Positions 57,046 to 64,000 of a stretch of DNA of 64,000 bases are shown in pieces (position 1 is the first letter of the stretch; every line of letters starts with the position of its first letter). The position numbers and the translations under genes are program-made. The stretch is from NCBI RefSeq assembly GCF_025751515.1, contig NZ_JAOWLE010000002.1, positions 62,001-126,000 of the forward strand. The letters are read 5' to 3'. Below the pieces are notes generated by a model, which saw only the letters and a list, made by a program, of their open reading frames with translations, made no database searches and was not told where the DNA came from. This stretch comes from Actibacterium sp. XHP0104 (GTDB taxonomy: Bacteria; Pseudomonadota; Alphaproteobacteria; Rhodobacterales; Rhodobacteraceae).

Positions 57046-58617
57046 GTGAAAATCGGGGCACCGAAAGAGATATTCGAGGGTGAAGCGCGCGTCGCGATGA
57101 CACCCGACAGTGCGCTTCAGCTGCAAAAGCTGGGCTATCAATGTGCGGTCGAAACCGGGGCAGGTGCTGCTGCCGGGTTCTCGGACGCGGCCTATGAGGC
57201 CGCTGGCGTCGAGATCATCAAGACCGCCGCCGCGCTGTGGAAAGAGGTCGACATCATCGCCAAGGTCCGTCAGCCGAACGCGACCGAGATGAAGCGCCTG
57301 ACCGCCGACAAGACGCTGATCAGCTTCTTCAACCCGGCGGGCAACGAAGAGGGCATGGAAGCGGCCAAGAAGGCCGGCGCCAATGTCATCGCCATGGAAA
57401 TGGTGCCGCGCATCTCGCGCGCCCAGAAGATGGACGCGCTGTCGTCGATGGCCAACATCGCCGGCTATCGCGCCGTGATCGAGGCGGGCAACAACTTTGG
57501 CCGTTTCTTCACCGGTCAGATCACCGCCGCGGGCAAGGTTCCCCCGGCCAAGGTTCTGATCGTGGGCGCCGGTGTGGCGGGTCTGGCCGCCATCGGCACC
57601 TCGACCTCGCTGGGTGCGATCACCTATGCCTTCGACGTGCGCCCCGAAGTGGCAGAGCAGGTCGAATCCATGGGCGCCCAGTTCGTCTATCTGGATTTCG
57701 AGGAAGAGCAGACCGACGGCGCCGCCACCGGTGGCTATGCCTCTGTTTCCTCGCCGGAATTCCGCGAGGCCCAGCTGGCCAAGTTCCGCGAGCTGGCCCC
57801 CGAGATGGATATCGTCATCACCACCGCCCTGATCCCCAACCGCGAGGCGCCCAAGCTGTGGCTTGCCGATATGGTTGCGGCGATGAAGCCGGGTTCGGTC
57901 ATCGTTGACCTTGCGGCCGAAAAGGGCGGTAACGTCGAAGGCACCGTCAAGGACGAGAAGGTCGTCACCGACAATGGCGTGACCATCATCGGCTATACCG
58001 ACTTCCCGTCGCGCATGGCGGCGCAGTCGTCGACGCTTTATGCCACCAACATTCGCCACATGATGACCGACCTGACCCCCGAAAAGGACGGTCAGATCAA
58101 CCACGACATGGAAGACGACGTCATTCGTGGCGCCACCGTGACCTATGCGGGCGAGATCACCTTCCCGCCGCCGCCGCCGAAAGTGCAGGCGATCGCGGCC
58201 AAGTCGAAGGAAAAACCCAAGGAACTGACCCCCGAGGAAAAACGCGCCCAGGAAGTGGCCGCGTTCAAGGCGCAGACCAAGCAACAGGTCAGCCTGCTGG
58301 CGATCGGTGGGGCGCTGTTGCTGTTGGTGGGGCTCTATGCGCCGGCCAGCTTCATGCAGCACTTCATCGTGTTCGTGCTGGCGGTCTTTGTCGGCTTCCA
58401 GGTGATCTGGAACGTGTCGCATTCGCTGCACACCCCGCTGATGGCCGTGACCAACGCCATTTCGTCGATCATCATCCTTGGCGCCCTGATGCAGATCGGG
58501 TCCGGCTCGTTCATCGTGATCCTGCTGGCTGCACTGTCTGTCTTCATGGCCGGGATCAACATCTTCGGCGGCTTCCTCGTAACCCGGCGCATGCTCGCCA
58601 TGTTCCAGAAATCTTAA
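57046..58617 (+). CDS. pntA: NAD(P) transhydrogenase subunit alpha
   Basis: 523 residues from a GTG with AAGGGGAAATGG upstream. Domain [22 protein letters not shown], the NAD-binding fold [22 protein letters not shown], and [16 protein letters not shown]. After a charged linker (about 390-415, [15 protein letters not shown]) come four membrane helices of domain II, making it the E. coli-type long alpha subunit. With PntB it couples proton entry to NADPH formation. pntB follows 13 bases later. Confidence 0.96.
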   Translation: MKIGAPKEIFEGEARVAMTPDSALQLQKLGYQCAVETGAGAAAGFSDAAYEAAGVEIIKTAAALWKEVDIIAKVRQPNATEMKRLTADKTLISFFNPAGNEEGMEAAKKAGANVIAMEMVPRISRAQKMDALSSMANIAGYRAVIEAGNNFGRFFTGQITAAGKVPPAKVLIVGAGVAGLAAIGTSTSLGAITYAFDVRPEVAEQVESMGAQFVYLDFEEEQTDGAATGGYASVSSPEFREAQLAKFRELAPEMDIVITTALIPNREAPKLWLADMVAAMKPGSVIVDLAAEKGGNVEGTVKDEKVVTDNGVTIIGYTDFPSRMAAQSSTLYATNIRHMMTDLTPEKDGQINHDMEDDVIRGATVTYAGEITFPPPPPKVQAIAAKSKEKPKELTPEEKRAQEVAAFKAQTKQQVSLLAIGGALLLLVGLYAPASFMQHFIVFVLAVFVGFQVIWNVSHSLHTPLMAVTNAISSIIILGALMQIGSGSFIVILLAALSVFMAGINIFGGFLVTRRMLAMFQKS

Positions 58618-58630
58618 GGAGGCCGGGACA

Positions 58631-60073
58631 ATGGAATTTGGCTTCACGATTGCCGCCTATGTTGTTGCGGCTGTTCTGTTCATTCTCTCGCTCGGTGGCC
58701 TTTCGGGGCAGGAGAGCGCGAAACGCGCCGTCTGGTACGGCATTGTTGGCATGGGCCTGGCGGTTGCCGCCACGCTGATCGGCCCCGGTTCGGGCCTGTG
58801 GTGGCTGTCGGTTCCGCTGATCCTCGGCGGTGGCGTGATCGGCTATCAGCTGGCATCGAAGGTCGAAATGACCCAGATGCCGGAACTGGTCGCCGGGATG
58901 CACGCGCTGGTCGGTCTGGCGGCGGTCTTCGTCGGCTTTAACGCCCATTTCGAGATCGGCAACGCGGCCGAGGCCGTGGCCATGGGTGGCGACGCCGTCA
59001 AGGAACTGGGCAGCTTTGGCAAGCTCATCGCCAAGAAGACCCCGGTCGAGATCAACATCCTGCTGGTCGAGCTTAGCCTGGGCGTCTGGATCGGTGCCGT
59101 GACCTTTACCGGTTCGGTCATCGCCTATGGCAAACTGTCGGGCAAGGTGACCTCGGCGGCGCAAAAGCTGCCGGGTGGCCACATGCTGAACGCGGGCGCG
59201 GCGGGTCTCTCGCTGCTCTGCCTGATCTGGTATCTCAACAGCGGCGGTATCTTCCCGCTGCTGATCCTGACCCTCGCCGCGCTGTTCATCGGCTATCACC
59301 TGATCATGGGTATCGGCGGCGCCGACATGCCGGTCGTGGTGTCGATGCTGAACTCGTATTCGGGTTGGGCCGCGGCGGCGATCGGTTTCTCGCTGGGCAA
59401 CGACCTGCTGATCGTGGTCGGTGCGCTGGTGGGTTCGTCGGGTGCGATCCTGTCCTACATCATGTGTAAGGCGATGAACCGCTCGTTCGTCAGCGTGATC
59501 CTGGGCGGCTTTGGCGGCACCACGGGCCCCGCGATGGAGGTCGAGGGCGAACAGATCGCGATCGACGCCGACGGCGTGGCCCAGGCTCTGGACGAGGCCG
59601 ACAGCGTCATCATCATCCCCGGCTATGGCATGGCCGTGGCTCAGGCTCAGCAGAACGTGGCTGAACTGACCCGCCGCCTGCGCGCCAAGGGCAAGAACGT
59701 GCGTTTCGCCATTCACCCCGTTGCGGGTCGTCTGCCGGGCCACATGAACGTGCTGCTGGCCGAGGCCAAGGTGCCCTATGACATCGTGATGGAGATGGAC
59801 GAGATCAACGACGATTTCCCGGATACCGACGTGGCGATCGTCATCGGCTCGAACGACATCGTGAACCCGGCCGCGCAGGAAGACCCCAACAGCCCCATCG
59901 CCGGCATGCCGGTTCTGGAATGCTGGAAGGCGAAACAGGTGTTCGTGTCGAAACGCGGCCAGGGCACCGGCTATTCGGGCATCGAGAACCCGCTGTTCTA
60001 CAAAGAGAACACGCGCATGTTCTACGGCGACGCCAAGGCCAGCCTCGACACCCTGTTGACCAAGATCACCTGA
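58631..60073 (+). CDS. pntB: NAD(P) transhydrogenase subunit beta
   Basis: 480 residues. About nine membrane helices (domain II), then domain III with the NADP-binding [64 protein letters not shown] and [24 protein letters not shown] precedes the ATG within the spacer after pntA. Ends with a terminator. Confidence 0.97.
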   Translation: MEFGFTIAAYVVAAVLFILSLGGLSGQESAKRAVWYGIVGMGLAVAATLIGPGSGLWWLSVPLILGGGVIGYQLASKVEMTQMPELVAGMHALVGLAAVFVGFNAHFEIGNAAEAVAMGGDAVKELGSFGKLIAKKTPVEINILLVELSLGVWIGAVTFTGSVIAYGKLSGKVTSAAQKLPGGHMLNAGAAGLSLLCLIWYLNSGGIFPLLILTLAALFIGYHLIMGIGGADMPVVVSMLNSYSGWAAAAIGFSLGNDLLIVVGALVGSSGAILSYIMCKAMNRSFVSVILGGFGGTTGPAMEVEGEQIAIDADGVAQALDEADSVIIIPGYGMAVAQAQQNVAELTRRLRAKGKNVRFAIHPVAGRLPGHMNVLLAEAKVPYDIVMEMDEINDDFPDTDVAIVIGSNDIVNPAAQEDPNSPIAGMPVLECWKAKQVFVSKRGQGTGYSGIENPLFYKENTRMFYGDAKASLDTLLTKIT

Positions 60074-60095
60074 TCTGGCCAAAAAACATCACATC

Positions 60096-60123
60096 AAGCC
60101 CCGCCATCTTGGCGGGGCTTTTT
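60096..60123 (+). terminator. Rho-independent terminator after pntB
   Basis: AAGCCCCGCC (60096-60105) pairs with GGCGGGGCTT (60111-60120), five-base loop, ending TTTTT. Confidence 0.9.
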
Positions 60124-60278
60124 GTTTGCGTTGGTGTTGAGAACACAGGGGTTTTTAAGCGACTGCGCGACCTTGTGCACAACGGTATACCGCTAAGCTA
60201 TGGAATTCATTGAATTTTTTCTTTTGCATTTGGGTAAAACTGGATTAATACCGCGGAATCACACTCACAGGGCCACCC

Positions 60279-61562
60279 ATGACCGCTTTGACAGACCATC
60301 CGCTGCGTTATGACCTCTCGAACGAGCTGCACGCCCGTCCGTTCCCGTCGCTGACGCCGCCCTGCCGGGCGGCCTTCGTGGCCATCAAACGGGCGGAAAA
60401 CGCCGCCAGCCGCGATCGTCAGGCCGACCGCGCGCATCTGATTGCGCTGCTCGACCGGTTCGGGGCACAGCACCCGCAACCGGACGCCACGCATTACTTT
60501 GGCCAGATCGGCCGCTATCGGCTCAAATGGGAAAGCCACACCGAATTCGTGACCTACACGATCTTTGCCGATGGGGTGGCCGAGCGGCCGTTCGATCATT
60601 CGGCCTTTGATGTCTTTCCCCAGGAATGGCTGGCCGAGGCGCCCGGCGTGCGCGTCACCTCGGCCCTGATCCGGGTCGAACAGCTGCCCGGCCAGCAGGA
60701 TGTGGTCATTCGCAAACTGGCGGACTGGTTCGTACCGGAAAGCCTGGCCTGTTCCGAGGTGCTGGACCGCAACGCCCTGATTGCCAGCGATTTCCGCATC
60801 GATGCGGCTGGCCATGTGCGGTTCGCGCTGTTCGTGCCGCAGGGGACCGGGCCGCAGCGCGTGGGCCGCATTGTCCAGCGCCTGACCGAGATCGAGACCT
60901 ACAAGACCATGGCCATGCTGGGCCTGCCGCGGGCGCGAGATCTGTCGCGCAAGATGGGCCGGATCGACCCCAAGCTGACCCGCCTGGTCGAGAACCTCAC
61001 CACCGGCGATCACAGCCCCGAAGAGGCCCTGCACGAGCTGCTGAGCATCTCGGCCGAGCTGGAGCATCTGCAGGCTCAATCGGCCTTTCGCTTTGGGGCC
61101 ACGGGCGCCTACGAGGCGCTGGTCACGCAACGGATCGAGGTCTTGCGCGAGGAACGGTTCGGCGGGCGCCAGACCTTCCGCGAATTCATGATGCGCCGCT
61201 ATGACCCGGCCATGCGCACCGTCAAATCGACCGAGCGCCAGCTGCGTGCCATGACCGAACGCGCCGCCCGCGCGGCCGAGCTGCTGCGCACGCAGGTCGA
61301 CGTGGCGCGCTCGGCCCAGAACCAGAAACTGCTGGAAAGCATGGACCGCCGCGCCGATCTGCAACTGCGGTTGCAGGAAACCGTCGAGGGGCTCTCGGTG
61401 GTGGCGATCAGCTATTACGCCGTCAGCCTGGTCGGCTATGCCGCCTATCCCCTGGCCGAGCCGCTTGGGCTCAGCAAGGGGTTGATGACGGCGATAATCA
61501 CACCGGTTGTTGTGCTGCTTGTGTGGATGATGGTGCGGCGGATCCGGAAAGGCGTGCATTAA
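60279..61562 (+). CDS. DUF3422 family membrane protein
   Basis: 427 residues. Starts HPLRYDLSNELHARPFPSLTPP, the family's conserved N-terminus. The middle includes KWESHTEFVTYT, a helical region (DLSRKMGRIDPKLTRLVENL; ELLSISAELEHL), and the C-terminus has two transmembrane helices (VVAISYYAVSLVGYAAYPL; ITPVVVLLVWMMV) and ends RRIRKGVH. Function unknown; the layout suggests a cytoplasmic domain tethered by a C-terminal membrane hairpin. Its last 65 bases overlap the end of the convergent YeeE gene. Confidence 0.87.
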   Translation: MTALTDHPLRYDLSNELHARPFPSLTPPCRAAFVAIKRAENAASRDRQADRAHLIALLDRFGAQHPQPDATHYFGQIGRYRLKWESHTEFVTYTIFADGVAERPFDHSAFDVFPQEWLAEAPGVRVTSALIRVEQLPGQQDVVIRKLADWFVPESLACSEVLDRNALIASDFRIDAAGHVRFALFVPQGTGPQRVGRIVQRLTEIETYKTMAMLGLPRARDLSRKMGRIDPKLTRLVENLTTGDHSPEEALHELLSISAELEHLQAQSAFRFGATGAYEALVTQRIEVLREERFGGRQTFREFMMRRYDPAMRTVKSTERQLRAMTERAARAAELLRTQVDVARSAQNQKLLESMDRRADLQLRLQETVEGLSVVAISYYAVSLVGYAAYPLAEPLGLSKGLMTAIITPVVVLLVWMMVRRIRKGVH

Positions 61563-62577
61563 GCGCGCGGTCGGTGGCCCAGCCGCCCAGGCCGATTGCA
61601 GCCAGCGCCAGAATGGCCGACAGGCCCAGCGTCGGCACGCCCGACAGGCCCGCGCCCACGGTGCAGCCACCGGCCATCACGCCGCCCACACCCATCAGCA
61701 CGGCACCCGCCAGGTAACGGCCGGTCTGAGCGGGGCTTTCAAAGCTCTGCCACTTGAACCGGCGGCCCAGCAGCGACGACACCAGCGCGCCACCCAGCAC
61801 GCCGCCGAAAAGGCCGGTGCCGAACTTGGCACTGATCGAGGTCGCGGCCACGCTCCAGAACAGCGTATCGGCGGCGGGGGCGGTGAAGGCCAGGCTTTCA
61901 AAGGCGATCGGGTCGAAATCGTCATAGAGGACAAACCCGGTGCCGACCCAGCCCAGCGGAACCAGCAGGCCCAGGGCCGCGGCCAGGGCCAGCTTGCCGC
62001 GCGCGGCACCCGACCCGGCGATACCAGCCAGCGCCAGCGCCGCCACGATAGCCGTCCAGAACACCGCGCCACCGGGCAGGGCGGCCAGCGACGTCACATC
62101 ACCTAGCGGCAGGGTCACCTCTGCCAGCGCCACGCGGGCAGGGGCCAGAACGCCCTTCATCGTCGCATGAGCGGCCAGCGCGAACACGATCAGCACCAGC
62201 ACGGCACGCAGGTTGCCCGACCCGGCCAGAACCGTCAGCCGCGAGGCACAGCCGCGCGTCAGCACCATGCCGGCGCCAAACAGCAGCCCGCCCGCCACGA
62301 TGGCCAGACCCGGCAGATCGCCCGCCAGAAAGCGGTGGTCGTCAAACGCGATCAGCCCGGCCGCCACGGCGCCTTGGGTGCCGATCAACGCCGTCACCAG
62401 CGCGGCCAGCCAGATACCGCCGGCGCGCTTGCGCTCGGCCACGGGACCGGTCACGGCGCGACGGAAACAAAACCCCGTGACCTCGGCCAGCAGGCCAAAG
62501 GCCAACCCCAGCAGCAGGCCCAGCCAGATGGCGGCCTGCGGGGCAGTCAGATTTTCAAAGCCAAGGGTCTCGAACAT
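61498..62577 (-). CDS. YeeE/YedE family sulfur-compound transporter
   Basis: 359 residues from MFETLGFENLTAPQAAI (GAGGA upstream); a 12-codon longer start is possible. About nine to ten hydrophobic segments. The family's conserved cysteine positions appear in EVTGFCFRRAV, VLTRGCASRLTVLAGSGNLRA and VMAGGCTVGAGLSG. Characterised relatives such as TsuA import thiosulfate by relay between the cysteines, so uptake of thiosulfate or a similar sulfur compound is likely. No TsuB/TusA partner adjoins. Confidence 0.88.
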   Translation of the reverse strand: MFETLGFENLTAPQAAIWLGLLLGLAFGLLAEVTGFCFRRAVTGPVAERKRAGGIWLAALVTALIGTQGAVAAGLIAFDDHRFLAGDLPGLAIVAGGLLFGAGMVLTRGCASRLTVLAGSGNLRAVLVLIVFALAAHATMKGVLAPARVALAEVTLPLGDVTSLAALPGGAVFWTAIVAALALAGIAGSGAARGKLALAAALGLLVPLGWVGTGFVLYDDFDPIAFESLAFTAPAADTLFWSVAATSISAKFGTGLFGGVLGGALVSSLLGRRFKWQSFESPAQTGRYLAGAVLMGVGGVMAGGCTVGAGLSGVPTLGLSAILALAAIGLGGWATDRALNARLSGSAAPSSTQAAQQPV

Positions 62578-62890
62578 GGCAGCGTCCTCGCGCGCGAAAG
62601 AATTTTGTCCCATCTGGGGCCGAATCGCGGATGAATCAAGTTATGCGAATGCGTATTGGGCGCCTCGAGCAGAACGATTTCCTGCCATAACCGGTTGGCG
62701 TGGTCTCGTGTCTTGCCCTCCGGGGGCTGGGGGCAACGCTGGTGGTCGAATTTCCCGCCACGGCGTCGGGCCGTCCTTATTAGCGCGATCCGCGCCAGGA
62801 GGCGCCGAACAGGCCAATCCGATGGTGCTTGACCTTGCGGGCGCGGGCGATCACCCTGTGCGGCGGAACACGTCAAGGAATACCCCCCAA
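62578..62890. other. Divergent intergenic region without a gene
   Basis: 313 bases between the YeeE and M20 starts. A candidate SD (AAGGA) precedes the M20 start. No convincing promoter pair, terminator or small reading frame was seen; it must hold both divergent promoters. Confidence 0.5.
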
Positions 62891-64000
62891 ATGCCGGTCA
62901 GGAACCGCTTTGCCGAGCTGCACGATGAAATCACCGCCTGGAGGCATGATTTCCACACCCATCCCGAACTGATGTTCGACACTCACCGTACGGCGGCCCG
63001 CGTGGCCGCGCTGTTGACGGCGATGGGATGTGACGAAGTGGCCACCGGCATCGGGCGCACCGGCGTCGTGGGGGTGATCCACGGGCGCAATGGCGCCTCG
63101 GGCAAGGTGATCGGCCTGCGTGCCGACATGGATGCGTTGCCCATCACCGAGGCCACCGGCGCGGCCTATGCCTCGTCCGAGCCGGGCAAGATGCATGCCT
63201 GCGGCCATGACGGCCATAGCTCGATGCTGCTGGGCGCGGCGAAATACCTGGCCGAAACCCGTAATTTCGACGGCACCGCCGTGGTGATCTTTCAGCCCGC
63301 CGAAGAGGGCGGCGGCGGCGGACGCGAGATGGTCGAGGACGGGCTGATGGACCGGTTCGGCATCGACGAGGTCTATGCCCTGCACAACCTGCCGGGCCTG
63401 CCCGTGGGGCAGTTCGCCATTCGCCCCGGCGCGATCATGGCCGCGGCGGATGAATTCCACATCACCGTCACCGGACGGGGCGGCCATGCCGCCAAGCCGC
63501 AGGCGACGGTCGATACCACGCTGGTGGCCAGCCATATCGTGGTGGCGCTGCAATCCATCGTCAGCCGCAACACCGACCCCCTGCGCGAGGCCGTCCTGAC
63601 GGTCAGCGCCTTTCACACCGACAGCACCGCCTATAACGTCATCCCGCAAACCGCGGTCTTGCGCGGCACCGTCCGCAGCATGGACGAGACCACCCGCGAC
63701 CTGATCGTCAAGCGCCTGCATGAGGTCGCCCAGGGCATCGCCGCCAGTTTCGGCGCCCGTGCCGAGGTGAGTTACAACTACGGCTATCCGGTCACGGTGA
63801 ACGCGTCTGAGCAGACCGAATTCGCCGCCGAGGTGGCACGCGGGGTGGCTGGTGAGATCGACACCGAGGCCGACCCGATGATGGCCGCCGAGGATTTCAG
63901 CTATATGCTGAACGCGCGGCCCGGCGCCTATATCTTCCTGGGCAATGGCGACAGCGCGATGCTGCACCATCCCGAATATGATTTCGCCGATGAGGCCATT
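62891..64000 (+). CDS. M20 family amidohydrolase (hippurate hydrolase-like), 3' end missing
   Basis: The first 370 codons are present and the frame runs open to the window edge. MPVRNRFAELHDEITAWRHDFHTHPE, GLRADMDALPI, the metal-binding HACGHDGHSSML, FQPAEEGGGG (catalytic Glu pair), GGHAAKPQATVDTT and AYNVIPQTAVLRGTVR are the M20D signatures, and AAEDFSYML near the end carries a further ligand. Hydrolyses N-acyl amino acids, for example hippurate or N-acetylated compounds. About 15-20 residues are probably missing. Confidence 0.93.
   Translation, partial: MPVRNRFAELHDEITAWRHDFHTHPELMFDTHRTAARVAALLTAMGCDEVATGIGRTGVVGVIHGRNGASGKVIGLRADMDALPITEATGAAYASSEPGKMHACGHDGHSSMLLGAAKYLAETRNFDGTAVVIFQPAEEGGGGGREMVEDGLMDRFGIDEVYALHNLPGLPVGQFAIRPGAIMAAADEFHITVTGRGGHAAKPQATVDTTLVASHIVVALQSIVSRNTDPLREAVLTVSAFHTDSTAYNVIPQTAVLRGTVRSMDETTRDLIVKRLHEVAQGIAASFGARAEVSYNYGYPVTVNASEQTEFAAEVARGVAGEIDTEADPMMAAEDFSYMLNARPGAYIFLGNGDSAMLHHPEYDFADEAI

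Noticed and set aside
62167-62634. 155-codon plus-strand frame opposite the YeeE gene
   Set aside because: Gln/Arg/His-rich shadow of a membrane-protein gene.

Overview
The window is GC-rich and densely coded. It looks like a chromosomal segment of an alphaproteobacterium of the order Rhodobacterales (Rhodobacteraceae/Roseobacteraceae type). The evidence is a division and cell wall (dcw) cluster carrying DUF2484 genes, an FtsZ with a long acidic/proline-rich linker, aerobic CobS/CobT cobaltochelatase genes, a DUF1127 gene followed by CCUCCUCCC stem-loop RNAs, and an RTX protein ending in a Hint domain. Species cannot be assigned from the sequence alone. No tRNA, rRNA, CRISPR array, insertion sequence or prophage was seen.

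Layout. 1-5046: start of a pyruvate carboxylase gene, a divergent UvrD/PcrA-type helicase, then on the minus strand a DUF1127 gene with a tandem small-RNA array downstream of it, and an Mrp/ApbC Fe-S carrier. 5047-5613: a long regulatory gap with MraZ-box-like repeats. 5614-31948: the dcw cluster and its usual followers, mraZ-rsmH-ftsL-ftsI-murE-murF-mraY-murD, then ftsW-murG-murC, murB-ddl-ftsQ-ftsA-ftsZ, lpxC, bamD and recN. It is interrupted twice: between murD and ftsW by a Dabb-domain gene and an ornithine-decarboxylase-type gene with a structured leader, and between murC and murB by an amino-acid permease and three small membrane proteins, two of them tandem DUF2484 paralogues.

32006-46325: a mixed housekeeping region with an M24 aminopeptidase, DUF427, a ClC channel, a D-lactate dehydrogenase-type flavoprotein, cobS-[nuclease lipoprotein]-cobT, an ECF sigma/anti-sigma pair followed by an exported MsrB, a J-domain protein, DUF4177, gatB, a lytic transglycosylase lipoprotein and panD. 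46404-64000: pepN, malate synthase G with a GlcG/HbpS-like partner, a glutamine amidotransferase-type hydrolase, a monohaem cytochrome c, the large RTX-Hint protein, a GNAT and an ICMT-type methyltransferase, pntAB, DUF3422, a YeeE/YedE transporter and the first 370 codons of an M20 amidohydrolase.

How the parts work together. Most of the first half makes peptidoglycan precursors (MurA-independent steps MurB-G, MraY, Ddl), builds the divisome (FtsL, I, W, Q, A, Z), and adds outer-membrane biogenesis (LpxC, BamD). The feature most worth attention is the DUF1127 gene with three tandem two-hairpin RNA units plus a decayed fourth. It matches the CcaF1-CcsR stress RNA operon known from Rhodobacter sphaeroides, but in a different copy number. 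Coordinates of starts were chosen by ribosome-binding sites and family N-termini, and many minus-strand open frames inside GC-rich genes were discarded as shadows.
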